Shown here: piece by piece, positions 20,015-33,000 of the stretch
Numbering within the stretch: position 1 is the stretch's first letter
Layout of the letters: the number at the start of each line of letters is the position of its first letter
DNA from: Symsagittifera roscoffensis
Taxonomy: Eukaryota > Xenacoelomorpha > Acoela > Convolutidae
NCBI RefSeq assembly: GCF_963678635.1
Contig: NC_087066.1
Coordinates: 55,880,312 to 55,944,311, forward strand
DNA length: 64,000 nucleotides
Direction: 5' to 3'
Position numbers and translations under genes: made by a program
Notes under the pieces: generated by a model
Databases searched by the model: none
Told to the model about the DNA's origin: nothing
The model's input: only the letters and a program-made list of their open reading frames with translations

Positions 20015-23000
20015 ATGGATTTAGATTTTAAAACCATCGTAGGCGAGACTGTTGCCGAGCTTCTATCGGGTTATAGAAACTTCACTAATGTTCTCTCTTC
20101 TGAGGTGATAGAAGTCGCCAGTTCTCGAGTGGTACGATCGTCTGTCATCGGCGACGAAGGCTTAATTATTGTTCAACTTGAATTCAAATGTCGACAAAGT
20201 TACGGCGACGAAGAATCAAAAATTACTGTTCTTTATTTTCTGAAAGAAGCCACAAACGTTTGTGTTGGGAAGCTCAAAATCAAAGATCAGTTGCCGTGCC
20301 CTTTGGCAGAACTGCTTGATACCTACATTATACCCTGGCCAAATTCCGCCAGGAGGTACGCTTTGCCTTACAGCAACTACGTGAAGTTAATCCCAGTTTC
20401 GACCTTACCAGGTATATCAAGTATACATCGCCGAGAAGCTGCCTTTGCAAGGAACTTTGAGCATGAGCTTCGTGAAAGGCTTATTTTTATTTGGGGATCT
20501 AAATTGAGTGAGAAAGACTTGAATTCTATCAAACCACCTATCCAGGTTAAAGAAAAAGCAAAATGCTCAAAGGGCGCGGAGTTTCAAAAAATCTTTGTCA
20601 GCGAAATCTGGACAGTAATGCAAATGGAGCATTTTAATTCTGGCTCTCGATTGTCATTTTTGCCAATGGAGCTGGTTGAAGTAATTTATAGACACGTGGA
20701 ACAATACTGGAAATCAAGTATTGAGACAAGAGGAGTTTTTGCTAGTGTTGTTGCTCAAGTGCCGTTTCCTAAGCCAAAGGGTGAGTGTTATCCTTTTTCA
20801 TCTGTGAGGTTTGATTAATCTTCTATTAGTATGATTCTCAATTGCCTTGTCATCTCAACAACGTGGACTGTCAAAAGCTTTCCAAGCAAAACAATTCGAG
20901 AAAAATCATCCAAAATTTAAAAAAAATTCATCAAAGTGTCATCAAAGGCATAGTTTTTACGCTTGCGATTAGCAAGCGTTATCAAATCGGAATGTAGTTT
21001 TTTTCGGGTTAACAACTAGTTGAAGAAAATCAGTTGAATCACTTACGGGTGGGTACTAAGTTACTATTAGCTACTGTTTGGGTGGTGGTGCTACGTGGTA
21101 GTTTCGAAGGTAATTAAATTTTCGGGACAACTGGTGTATGCTCAAAGATTGTCGGCCTGGTTTCAATTCTTGCTTGGCATGTTTGTCTAGAGTGCCTGTT
21201 CCATAAAAACAGGTATTATGAAATTGTTTGTAATGTAATATTGAGCTGGAAACATTCATAGCTTTTGGACTTAAAAACTCCCGTCAAAAAAGGCTGTTTA
21301 AATTTTGTCTTGATAAATAAATCAGACGAGCACATTTCGTTACTCTATTCGAAAGTCGCATCAAAAATCAAACAAAACAATAGAAACAAGTCAGTCGCAG
21401 AGAAAACAATAGAAACAAGTAACACAATTATCCGACCACGCTCCTTGAAAATATCAGTTTACATCTTGCAAATTGTGTGGTTTTCTATTCCTGAGCGCTT
21501 GCTTCATTCTCCCGAAATTAAACTATTAATCAAAAATGTAAAACTGATTTTTAATGGAAACTGAGAAAAATGTAGACATTTTTTATTTCGAATCAAAACA
21601 GAAAGGCATTTAATATGTAGTGTACTCAATGATACTATTTCAATAAATTATTTGGTCATAGAAAATTGTAAATCGACAAATGATCAAAGCTTTTAGTTTC
21701 GCTTCACGGCTGATCTTCCTTTCCAGCAACGATTGATTATGAAAGAACTTAATAATAATTAAATAATTTGAGAAAGTGATAGCCCAGCTAAATTAGACCT
21801 GTCTCGAAGGCTTAAAGGTGCGTATCCTCTAATGCGAAATTATCATAATTAAAGTCGCTATGATGCTAGGGTAATCAAAAAACTGGGGGTTGTTGTTTTC
21901 GCCATGGTCGTGATTTGCTCGTCTATAGCTAGGTCTAGGAACTTCGCGGCATTCAGTGGCCGAAGCCACATGTCTGCGGGTGTAAGAAGGGAGGGGATAT
22001 AGGGACAATTGAGACGATGGAAAGTAGTGTGGGGTGCAAGGAAGACGGTTGGGCATAGAAAGGCAATGGAGTTGGAAGTGCTTACAGCAGGTGTATCGGG
22101 AGAGGGATTGTTCTAAGGGGTCAACTTTGAATTTTGGTTGGAGGGATACAAATAACTTTAGAGGTTGGAACTTCAGGCAGGAGGGTTACTTGTTTCGTAT
22201 GATTGTGTTTTGAAATAAGTGCCAAATGTTTAAAAACAAAAGCGGAGACTTCGTCTCGGTTTTCAGTTTGTTTTTGAGGGGGATACAAATACCTTAGAGG
22301 TTGGGGCTTCAGTAAGGAACTTGGTTAATTTTTTTGTTTGATTGATTTTTAAAATAAGTTTTAAATATTTATAAGCCAAGGATGAGACGTCGTCTCGGTT
22401 TTGAAACTCTTTGGTGGAGTTCGTTTAACAATTTAGTTAAAATTTCAGTGGTTTCTTTCTTCAGGCAGTTGAGAATTGATGGGCGTATTTGGCGAGGGGA
22501 AGAGAGTGAGTATGGAAAAACTGTTGGGGTCTGGTAACGGTGAAAAAACTGGGAAGATAATGGTGCAGTGGTTTTAGATGGTTAAATTTTCAGCTTCGGT
22601 GTGCAGTGAACTCAAGACTGTGGCATCAGTTATAACACGGAAGGCTGCTCGGTTTTTGCTAACCTGCAAGCGGTTAAGGGAGGTGTTACTGGCAGCGTGG
22701 GACCATACATGGGAGAGGTTTTCTAGTGTGAGTTTAAATTAGGGTTTCCTTGGTTTAATCCTATGTTGAACCTGCTAAGGCTTTCAGGATTCTTATCCTG
22801 CGCCTGGCCTTGTTCGTGGATTGTTTGTAGTGAGTGAAGCAACTGAGCCGGGTCAATTGTAACGCCTAAATTTTAGATTGTTGCTCAGCGTGAGACGCTC
22901 CATGTTCAAAAACACACTGGGTGCTTTATTGATGTCTTTATTGTAAGACGAAAAGAGAGTGACTGATCCTTTAGGGTACGGAAAATTTAGTTTTGAGAAA

Positions 23001-26000
23001 TATAAAAGTTATTTAATTTTTAGGTAGCCATTTATTGAGTTAGATGCTTGTTCGATCTCAGAGTTCTGCGAGAAAGGAAGGAAAATTGTCCGCATATGAG
23101 ACGAGGTGTGTGTTCTTTGGGGGGGGGCATCATGAACGTGAAAATAAAATGGAGTGGGTGATAGCACAGAACCCTGGGGAAATCCGCAGTGAACTATTCT
23201 ATGGGGGTTGGCTTTTCGCGAAAGCAAATGGTGGCTTGACGTCAACTTAAATAAATGTTGAGCCAGCTACTGAACTTGTTGCTGGGCCTGCTACACTGAA
23301 CTGCAAAAATTGTTTTCTGAGCGGTTCTTCATCGACTGCAGCTCGCTTTTCTTTTCCCTAAATTTACAATCACAGATTTCCACTGGGTCTTCTGAATGAA
23401 AACTTGCTGTTAAAGTTTGTACCTAGGTGCGCGAGCGCTATAAGCGGCCATTACAAAGCCCTGTTATACAGCGATAATTCGATGAAGCACCGATTTGAGA
23501 GATCATCAGGAAATCTTACGACCTGTCAAGTGATTTCTCCTCCGGACAATTATTCAACATAACTCCTATTTCATAGTTAGATCTTTTTTCTGTTTGCAGA
23601 AAAAACTGTAAAGTGACAAGTAATTTGAAAGTGACAAGTAATTTGAAATGCATTTGCAAGCTCAAATCTTGCCCTCGCAAATGCATTGAACGTTTTTTGG
23701 TTACAAAAATGTGGAAATTTATGTGAAAATCAAAAACGGAATGACTTCGTTCGCGCTGCTGAAATGCAAATAGACCAAATGAATGATATTGCAGAAAAGC
23801 CCTATTTCAAATTTCATCATGTAGATGAAGAAATGAAAAAACCCTCAATTATATCTAATCTGCAACTTCACCAGAAGATTCCCTGATGTCAGCTTTAGTC
23901 AAGACTGCCAAGTCTGCTTTTGTAATCTTCATGAGAGAGCTTTTTAATATGTGTATTGATGAAAGTGTCTTTCCTGCGGTAATCAAAACTTCCATGGTTC
24001 TACCACTTCTGAAAAAGGAAACTCTTCAGACTGAACTTATAGGTTCCTACCGGTCTGTTTCAAATTTTTTAGCATAGTCTCGGAAAGATTGATATTCCTA
24101 CAATTACTTGATCGCTTAGAAAGTTTCAATACATTAGCTGCACTAGGCTTATCTGCACTAGGCATATCGGAAGTACAGAAATGGCGTTGCTCAATAGTTG
24201 ACTGATTCTCCTTCAGATCTAATAAGGTCTTATCTTAGAAACACACGCCAAACAGTTCTCATCAAGAATCGCGTTCAGATGGAAGATTTTTTTAACACTG
24301 GTGTTCCACATGCGTCTATACTTGGACCTCTTCTGTTTTACAATTATCTTGGCCCACTCCCAGAAGTGTTGGCAAGTATAGTACTTAAGTATCAGATTTA
24401 CGCAGATGACATGACAATCTACAAGTCATTGAAAAAACGAACCTCTAGATGTCACTTGAACTTGGCAGATTGATAGCATTGCCAAATGGTTTAGAACGAA
24501 GGGTTTGGCACTAAATACTGATAAAACCGAAGATTGTGTTTAGAAAAAGTCAATAGTACAAAACCTGTTAAATGTGTATATTTTTGCGATACATCAATTG
24601 ATCTCAAAGAGCGCTTGGTTTCTCTCGGGGTAATAATTGATCAGAATCTTAAAATGAGGTTTTCAATTACCGCTCTCTGTAGTCCATGCTCTTTTCAACT
24701 GCGCAAATCATACCGTATAGGAAAATACTTGAACTTTTATAATAGACACAAGCTAGCAGAAAACCTCAATGTGACGACACTGAATAACTGTAAAAACTTG
24801 CATGCGGGCCTTCTGGTTTTCTTTTGCAAAATTTACAAGAAGTTTAAAATGCTGCATGTTCTTTTGTTTTTCAGCTTTCGAAGTTACGAAGTATTACAAT
24901 ATTTCTGCACGAATTACGTTGGTTACCTGTGAAAAGCAGATTTGAATATACGCTTTAATGTCTTTTTAACACCCATTCGAACCGATATATATGCGCAATG
25001 CTTCTCCATCGATGAGACGAACTTACTCCAGTCGTAACTTGAACGAAGTAGTACCAAAAGTTTCCTCCGACTACGGAAAAAGCAGCTTCCCTTTTCTAGG
25101 TCCCAGGTAGTGGAACAAACTGCCATTTCGCATTAAAAATTGCCAAAGCACAGAAATTTTTAAACAGCTGTTGAAAACGATCTGATGAAATAAATTTTAC
25201 TACTTCAAATGATTTCAGTTTGTGAAATGCCAAATTATCTGATTACAGAGTTTTAAAACACTAAAAAACCTCCCTAAAAGACACTGTGATGTCATCGAAC
25301 TTAACAAACCAAAAAGAAGGTTAATTTTCAAAAAGTTGAAGCCTGTTTTTTAATGCGAACTTGGCCCGTCCTGTCGAGCAAGACGGCAAACCGTATTTTG
25401 CTCATTTGGACAATTTTGACATTTCTGGGATGTTTTCCAGAAAATGTGATACAACACAAAGTATCTGTTCTATTTTTAATTCAAAACATTCGTTAATCCA
25501 AGATCGCATTAGAGCTGGCAGTTTGTTTTTTTTTTAAATCTTAATCAGATGTCCGAGGACCACCGCAATGTGTGCTCGTTTCTCGGTTGAAGCAACATTA
25601 TCCAGCCCAGAAAAATAATGAAAAAGATCCGTGTAAAGAGCTGAGCAGACCGTATGTTGGTCCTTCACTAGTGGATAAACAGACTTAATTTAAATCCTAT
25701 TATTTAGTGAAAATTTTGTCTCTAATTGAAGAAAGGAAATTTTAATTGCCATAATAATTGCGAAATATGGCACTACAAGCAAGCTCTTCAGCCGTATTAA
25801 GTTTATTACAACCTGTTTTAGGAAATTTTTACTTAATTTTGAGTTGGAATTGTTGATATGTTGTTCTCTGAGACATTTATGGTCTGACACGCTTAAAAGG
25901 ACTAATTTTGTTGCATTTTTGTTAGATTTTATAATGATCTTGCGGTGCAGTGCCTAGCGGTTGCTTTGTTTGATAATCAGTGATCTTTATTGTCCAGGAA

Positions 26001-27894
26001 TCAACGTGAACATGATGCCAATTGTGTTGGGCGATCTCGATTCAATCCCAAAAGACATGCGCCAGTATCTTCCACTTCTAGCAGTGTGTCCTCTAAATCG
26101 AGAAGAGTTTGATAAGATTGGATACCTAACAATCCACGAGTCAACAGTTAAGGAAGATGGCAAATCACAGAGAAGGGAAGGACTGCATACGGAGACGCCT
26201 GGAAAGATACAGATACCGTATGCTTCCGACTGTTCCCTGCCATCAGTACGTTTCTTTACACTAGCGAACTTGCGGAGCGTAGTGTATTAGTACAAACCTT
26301 CTTTTTTTTCAACCTAAGTCGCAAATAAAATTGTTCTTTAAAATGTTCACTTAGTTGGTGGCACTTTGCAACAATCACGATCTGTACCATTCGAAATTTC
26401 GTAGCATCAGTTCTCTGCTTTATTTTTGGCTAGTGTTTGTGATTTTCTAATCGTCTGTGGCTGAGTGATTAGTGCGCGAGACTCATAAACTCTGGTGTGC
26501 ATATCGGATCTGAGACGTAGCCGAAATTTTACTAATTCGAGGCTTATTTCTTCTTTTTCTTGTTGCATTTTATAGAGCTGTTTTTTGTCGTGTTCTTGCT
26601 AGTATTTGCTTCGCGTCAATGTTGAATCTTCAAATACAACCTTAAATAGACCTCGAGTTTTATCATGTCGATGTCTCATCAAGGGAAGAATTGCGATTCT
26701 GCATAGAAAGACGAACAGCTAATGGTTTGTCAGACTTTACTCAAAATTTGACTTTTTAAAGCAAAAGAGCAGGATAAATTGCGAGTAATGCTGTTTTATA
26801 AAAGGCAATCTAATCTCTTAATGGATCCTCGTATTCGAGCAATTCGGTTTCATTATGCGCGTGATGGATCGAAGCGTTTGTCACGTTCATACCTCATGCT
26901 ACTAAGTTTATGATGTAGGACGTAAAAGGTTCCTGGAGAGTTCAGTCAGATGTTCCCAGTTCAGTCAGATGGGGCCGTGGAGTGCACGACGGGAACCTGG
27001 GAGCTACGTACGAGTACATAGGAGGTATCTACATGGCCTCAAATGTGGCCGACAGTTGTCGCATCTGGAACTGCAAGGTGAACCACCCAGAGGAGTTTGT
27101 GGGCCATCTGGGAGACATAGAGAACATGCGTAGTTTCCTCGGACAGGGAGAAACTTTGGCTGCAGGTACTTGAGAAAAAAATGGTTTTAAGAGTAATGAA
27201 CGTAATTATTAAAAAAAACTCAGTAAAGTCTTAAAATTTGTTCACGCTCAATTTTCATTTTTTTTCGCGGTTTGAGTTGATTTTTTTTAAGTTCACTTCA
27301 TTTTTTTTTTGTTAAATTAATGGTCAGATTATGGAAATTTATCGTCAGATTTCCCAGCGAAATAAAAAAAATAACTGTGGATCCAGTTTTCTCTTGTGTT
27401 CAGTCAGTTTTTTTCTGTTTCTTTGCGTTCATTACTCTTTTCCGACTGTCAGTTGGCTACGTTTGAAATTTTTCGCTTGAAGTTTTCCAAGAATTTAAGA
27501 TAATTTAAAGAAGCGCTGTTAACTACTTCGGCTTTGCTGATAAATTTTTCGTAATATATTTCATAATTAGTCGTTATAGATCCTTAAAAAATTATGCGCT
27601 AAAGCCCAACTTTTTCAGTGTTTTTGAGACATCCTTCATGATTAAATTGACCTTTTCGCACTTTGCACCCTTGAAGGCGAAGTGGTGTGGATCACAGACT
27701 GTACTCCTCACGAGTCACTTCCTCTGAAGAAGGGAACGAAGAGACAGTACTTCAGACTGGTGACTAGTGACGTCACTGTGTGGTATGAGGACCACAGCAC
27801 GCCGAACCCACTGGGCATAAAGCCATCGGAGGGAGTGAAAATAGTCAGTGGGAACAAGTTTGCTAAGCCTCATTCAGCATCAGCTTCACGTTAA
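20015..27894 (+). CDS. Split gene for a 492-residue protein, possible 2-oxoglutarate/Fe(II) oxygenase fold
   Basis: Four exons join in frame: 20015-20780, 25998-26245, 26919-27165 and 27677-27894. Donors are GTGAGT, GTACGT and GTACTT; acceptors end TCCAG, GTAG and GAAG. Exon 1 (255 residues) starts at an ATG 35 nt after a 3' splice site. Exons 2-4 look conserved. EGLHTETPG (about 316-324) offers an HxE pair, and TPHESLPLKKGTKRQYFR (about 430-447) offers a distal His with an Arg eleven residues later, the spacing seen in 2-oxoglutarate/Fe(II) oxygenases. WGRGVHDGNLGATYEYIGG lies between. The enzyme call is inference; the safe description is a conserved uncharacterised animal-type protein. AATAAA at 27901 follows the stop by six bases. 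Exons 2-4 are duplicated 4 kb downstream. In this copy exon 3 reads PSSVRWGRG where the other copy reads PLTIAWGRG. Confidence 0.7.
21800..23260 (-). mobile_element. Decayed non-LTR retrotransposon, reverse transcriptase and 3' end
   Basis: On the minus strand 23,245-23,009 reads GFPQGSVLSPTPFYFHVHDA, the B-C motif region of a non-LTR reverse transcriptase, followed by a decayed FADD-region equivalent. Further 3' on the minus strand, KALAGST lies near 22,780, and a terminal segment (HTTFHRLNCPYIPSP-like after frame correction) near 21,980-22,050. Stops and frameshifts break every part. The layout resembles the Jockey/I group; clade assignment is tentative. The segment 22,136-22,430 contains two diverged copies of a ~140-bp unit, each ending CGTCTCGGTTTT. 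Confidence 0.65.
23690..25200 (+). mobile_element. Decayed CR1/L2-like LINE, reverse transcriptase to C-terminus
   Basis: The order follows a CR1/L2-type ORF2. FKFHHVDEEM lies near 23,805; FNMCIDESVFPAVIKTSMVL near 23,945; TGVPHASILGPLLFYNYLGP near 24,297-24,356; the catalytic box YADDMTIY at about 24,396-24,420; then WFRTKGLALNTDKTE. The C-terminal LHWLPVKSRFEY (about 24,915) and WNKLPFRIKN (about 25,110) follow. Stops and frameshifts interrupt it, so it is inactive. It lies in sense orientation inside intron 1 of the 492-residue gene. Confidence 0.8.
26262..26650 (+). repeat. Dispersed repeat starting just after the exon 2 donor, with tRNA-like core
   Basis: GCGTAGTGTATTAGTAC and AACCTAAGTCGCAAATAAAA recur, diverged, at about 30,270, 34,340, 36,600, 55,720, 58,215 and 60,364. 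Within it, GTGGCTGAGTGATTAGTGCG followed by ACTCATAAACT (about 26,457-26,500) resembles a tRNA A-box arm and a CAT anticodon loop. The B box is lost, so this is a tRNA-derived repeat, not a tRNA gene. Confidence 0.5.
27185..27470 (+). repeat. Dispersed ACGTAGTGA/CACGCTCAATTTT repeat
   Basis: It starts near TAATGAACGTA and carries TTCACGCTCAATTTTCATTT, TTCGCGGTTTGA and TCAGATTTCCCAGCGAAAT, ending near CGACTGTCAGTTGGCTACG. Related blocks lie at 31,185, 28,718, 43,180, 43,917 and in each unit of the 58-64 kb array (for example 58,985). A small CCAAC-n5-GTTGG hairpin marks the end of many copies. Confidence 0.55.
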
Positions 27895-30001
27895 CCAGCT
27901 AATAAACACTGTCATCTTATTTTATCGACAAAATTTCAATCTCTCTTAACATCATAATTGTTCAAATCATTTTATTACTGTAGCTTAGTTATAATTCTTG
28001 TGTACAAAATTTTCAAAACAGAATTTATGTATATATTTTAAGCGGTTGTTCCTATGGCAGATGAGAAAAGAGCCTCTAACAGGAATTTTTCGCATAGTCA
28101 CTCATCATGTGTCCCTGGACGACGTGAAGACAAATCTGTGTGGGTCGTGTTATTTTTTTTCCCAGGAAAAGCTTTAAAAGATGTTCGCGCTTAAGTTGTG
28201 TTGCTAGGCGGAATGCAAATTACGCTCTCTATTATAAAAAGTGCATATGGCTCGAAAAAAAACGTGATTCTTTTTCGATTCAGATGCAAAAGTGGTGTGA
28301 TCTTTAAGATCTCTCAGTAGATCAAAAAATTATCTATTGGCCAAGTTTTCTCAAATTGAGTTAGTTTTTTTTTATATAATGTACCAATCATTTCAGATTC
28401 TTGGATTTTAGTTTGAATTAAAAATTTTAAAAAATGGTCAAAATTGATAGTTTTTTTTCGGTTTTCTCGAGCTCTATAACCTTTTCCAACTGTCTGTTGG
28501 CTATGTTGGTGGTTAACATGTTTCGTTGGATTGATAATTTTTTTCATACAAAAACATTCAATTGGAGCGGCTAAGATATCACATTCTTTTTTTTAGTGAA
28601 CGTTTATTCCATAATTGTCAACCAGAAAAAAAACATTCATTGCATAGTAAAAATTCAATTTGGTTGCAATTTAATCTAGCTATACAGTAGTTATTGTCTT
28701 TTTGTGTTTACGAGTCGATGAACGTAGTCAAGATTCTTGTATAGGTCGCGGTGATTTTTTTCTTTTTTCGGGCAAAGTTTTAAAATTTGTTCAATCTCAA
28801 TTTTTTTTTTGAGTTTTGACTTTGGATTTTTTTTAGTTCAGTTGATTTCCTTCGTGAAAAGGAAGGCAAACTCCACCATCGAATAGCGAAAGTGCAAGAG
28901 TTACAAAAAACGTGATCGAGTTCTAATTACGAAAATGTAATTTAATTATTGCACTTGCGATAGCAAGTATCTCATAATCGGGAAGTAGGCTTTTTCCCGT
29001 AATCAAGTTTTGCTACACATTTTTCAGAAATTGTGAAGTTGATTTATTAGTGAACCTTAGCAACTTTGAAACCTTTTCCCTCTTGGCCTAGAGATAACGT
29101 GGATGCCTTTGTACCTTAACGTCTGTGTTCTTGTCACGGCCCTACTTTGATTTTTTCTATGCTTGAAGTTGAATTTTTTTGAATGCTTGGTCTTTAATTT
29201 GTCAGCTTATGTTTTGCCGGCTTAGCTACCACATTTTTTTGTGCTGTCAGCAATTTTCATAGTAGATGCAAGTGTTTTTGGTTTTGCCCTGTCATTTGTA
29301 AAATTTATGTTATATTTTCGTGTTGTATGTTCCTTGATTTCTTTTTTCGTTTTTTTTTCGCATAAAAGATTTATTCGGCCTCATTGGTTTCGGTCTAATT
29401 TTACCAGCCTAGTTAGCTTATTTTGTGTCACTTCAAAGGAAAAAATGATTCTATAGCAAGTTAAAAAAAACTCAATTGCTCAATTTTCTTACGGCAACAA
29501 CTTCTTGCGGTTTTTTTTTCGGTGCAATTGGCGTCTTACCAACTTGCTTGGGTGCCGCTTGGTAAAAACTTAGAGTATTTAGTACTGGTGTTTGTGTAAC
29601 ATTATCCAGCCCAGAAAAATAATGAAAAAGATCCGTGTAAAGAGCTGAGCAGACCGTATGTTGGTCCTTCACTAGTGGATAAACAGACTTAATTTAAATC
29701 CTATTATTTAGTGAAAATTTTGTCTCTAATTGAGGAAAGGAAATTTTAATTGCCATGATAATTGCGAAATATGGCACTACAAGCAAGCTCTTCAGCCGTA
29801 TTAAGTTTATTACAACCTGTTTTAGGAAATTTTTACTTAATTTTGAGTTGGAATTGTTGATATGGTGTTTTCTGAGACATTTATGGTCTGACACGCTTAA
29901 AAGGACTAACTTTGTTGCATTTTTGTTAGATTTTATGATGATCTTGCGGTGCAGTGCCTAGCGGTTGCTTTGTTTGATAATCAGTGATCTTTTTTGTCCA
30001 G
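27895..30001 (+). other. Spacer between the two exon 2-4 cassettes
   Basis: It holds the poly(A) signal AATAAA at 27901-27906, then repeat-derived AT-rich DNA, including the TTGCGATAGCAAG hairpin core at 28,957 and a composite repeat up to 29,590. Copy 2 starts at 29,598. No coding region is supported. Confidence 0.6.
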
Positions 30002-33000
30002 GAATCAACGTGAACATGATGCCAATTGTGTTGGGCGATCTCGATTCAATCCCAAAAGACATGCGCCAGTATCTTCCACTTCTAGCAGCGTGTCCTCTAA
30101 ATCGAGAAGAGTTTGATAAGATTGGATACCTAACAATCCACGAGTCAACAGTTAAGGAAGATGGCAAATCACAGAGAAGGGAAGGACTGCATACGGAGAC
30201 GCCTGGAAAGATACAGATACCGTATGCTTCCGACTGTTCCCTGCCATCAGTACGTTTCTTTACACTAGCGAACTTGCGGATCGTAGTGTATTAATACGAA
30301 CCTTCTTTTTTTTCTTACCTAAGTCGCAAATAAAATTGTTCATTAAAATGTTCTCTTAGTTGGTGGCACTTTGCAACAATCACGATCTGTACCATTCGAA
30401 ATTTCGTAGCATCAGTTCTCTGCGTTATTTTTGGCTAGTATTTGTGATTTTCTAATCGTCCGTGGCTGAGTGGTTAGTGCGCGAGACTCATAAACTCTGG
30501 TGTGCATATCGGATCTGAGACGTAGCCGAAATTTTACTAATTCGAGTCTTATTTCTTCTTTTTCTTATTGCATTTTATAGAGCTGTTTTTTGTCGTGTTC
30601 TTGCTAGTATTTGCTTCGCGTCAGTGTTGAATCTTCAAATACAACCTTAAACAGACCTCGAGTGTTATCATGTCGATGTTTTATCAAGGGAAGATTTGCA
30701 ATTCTGCATAGAAAGACGAACAGCTAATGGTTTGTCAGACTTTTCTCAAAATTTCACTTTTTAAAGCAAAAGGGCAGGATAAATTGCGAGTAATGCTGTT
30801 TTATGAAAGGCAATCTCTTGATGGATCCTCGTATTCGAGCAATTCGGTTTCATTATGCGCGTGATGGATCGAAGTGTTTGTCACGTTCATACTTTTGCTA
30901 CTAAGTTTATGATGTAGGACGTAAAAGGTTCCTGGAGAGTTCAGTCAGATGTTCCCCTCACTATCGCATGGGGCCGTGGAGTGCACGACGGGAACCTGGG
31001 AGCTACGTACGAGTACATAGGAGGTATCTACATGGCCTCAAATGTGGCCGACAGTTGTCGCATCTGGAACTGCAAGGTGAACCACCCAGAGGAGTTTGTG
31101 GGCAATCTGGGAGACATAGAGAACATGCGTAGTTTCCTCGGACAGGGAGAAACTTTGGCTGCAGGTACTTGAGAAAAAATGGTTTTAAGAGTAATGAACG
31201 TAGTGAGCGCTCTTATTAAAAAAAACTCAGTAAAGTCTTAAAATTTGTTCACGCTCAATTTTCATTTTTTTTCGCGGTTTGAGTTGATTTTTTTTTTTAA
31301 AGTTTACTTCATTTCCTTTGTTAAATTAATGGTCAGATTATGGAAATTTATCGTCAGATTTCCCAGCGAAATAAAAAAAATTACGGTGGATCCAGTTTTC
31401 TCTTATTGTGTTCAGTCAGTTTTTTTTCTGTTTCTTTGCGTTCATTACTCTTTTCCGACTGTCAGTTAGCTACGTTTGAAATTTTTCGCTTGAATTTTTC
31501 CAAGAATTTAAATTAATTTAAAGAAGCGCTGTTAAATACTTCGGCTTTGCTGATAAATTTTTCGTAATATATTTCATAAATAGTCGTTATAGAGCCTTAA
31601 AAAATTATGCGCTAAAGCTCAACTTTTTCAGTGTTTTTGAGACATCCTTCATGATTAAATTGAACTTTTCGCACTTTGTACCCTTGAAGGCGAAGTGATG
31701 TGGATCACAGACTGTACTCCTCACGAGTCACTTCCTCTGAAGAAGGGAACGAAGAGACAGTACTTCAGACTGGTGACTAGTGACGTCACTGTGTGGTATG
31801 AGGACCACAGCACGCCGAACCCACTGGGCATAAAGCCACCGGAGGGAGTGAAAATAGTCAGTGGGAACAAGTTTGCTAAGCCTCATTCAGCATCAGCTTC
31901 ACGTTAACCAGCTAATAAACACTGTCATCTTATTTTATCGACAAAATTTCAATCTCTCTTAACATCATAATTGTACAAAATCATTTTATTACTGTAGCTT
32001 AGTTATAATTCTTGTGTACAAAATTTTCAAAACAGAATTTATGTATATATTTTAAGCGGTTGTTCCTATGGCAGATGAGAAAAGAGCCTCTAACAGGAAT
32101 TTTTCGCATAGTCACTCATCATGTGTCCCTGGACGACGTGAAGACAAAACTGTGTGGGTCGTGTTATTTTTTTTTCCCAGGAAAAGCTTTAAAAGATGTT
32201 CGCGCTTAAGTTGTGTTGCTAGGCGGAATGCAAATTACGCTCTCTATTATAAAAAGTGCATATGGCTCGAAAAAAAAACGTGATTCACTTTCGATTCAGA
32301 TGCAAAAGTGGTGTGATCTTTAAGATCTCTCAGTAGATCAAAAAATTATCTATTGGCCAAGTTTTCTCAAATTGAGTTTTTTTTTTTTTATATAATGTAC
32401 CAATCATTTCAGATTCTTGGATTTTAGTTTGAATTAAAAATTTTAAAAAATGGTCAAAATTGATAGTTTTTTTTCAGTTTTCTCGAGCTCTATAACCTTT
32501 TCCAACTGTCTGTTGGCTATGTTGGTGGTTAACATGTTTCGTTGGATTGATAATTTTTTTCATACAAAAACATTCAATTGGAGCGGCTAAGATATCACAT
32601 TCTTTTTTTTTAGTGAACGTTTATTCCATAATTGTCAACCAGAAAAAAAACATTCATTGCATAGTAAAAATTCAATTTGGTTGCAATTTAATCTAGCTAT
32701 ACAGTAGTTATTGTCTTTTTGTGTTTACGAGTCGATGAACGTAGTCAAGATTCTTGTATAGGTCGCGGTGATTTTTTTCTTTTTTCGGGCAAAGTTTTAA
32801 AATTTGTTCAATCTCAATTTTTTTTTTGAGTTTTGACTTTGGATTTTTTTTAGTTCAGTTGATTTCCTTCGTGAAAAGGAAGGCAAACTCCACCATCGAA
32901 TAGCGAAAGTGCAAGAGTTACAAAAAACGTGATCGAGTTCTAATTACGAAAATGTAATTTAATTATTGCACTTGCGATAGCAAGTATCTCATCGGGAAGT

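Larger units (their letters stand above)
20781..25997 (+). other. Intron 1 of the 492-residue gene, filled with LINE remains
   Basis: This 5.2-kb intron holds a repeat hairpin core at about 20,957, an antisense decayed LINE (about 21,800-23,260), a sense decayed CR1/L2-like LINE (about 23,690-25,200), and the left end of the tandem duplication at 25,594. I see no host exon between, and the exon 1/exon 2 phases (1 base + 2 bases) match without one. Confidence 0.6.
25594..29597 (+). repeat. Tandem duplication, copy 1 (4,004 bp)
   Basis: The copy begins AACATTATCCAGCCC and ends TACTGGTGTTTGTGT; the next base begins copy 2 with the same AACATTATCC. It contains exons 2-4 of the 492-residue gene plus introns, poly(A) signal and several dispersed repeats. 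The copies differ by scattered substitutions and small indels only. Confidence 0.92.

Noticed and set aside
23009-23250. Plus-strand ORF at 23,044 as a gene
   Set aside because: It is the shadow of the antisense reverse-transcriptase fragment.
26455-26521. Functional tRNA-Met gene
   Set aside because: The D-arm and anticodon loop look right but there is no proper T-arm or acceptor stem; the same sequence is part of a dispersed repeat.
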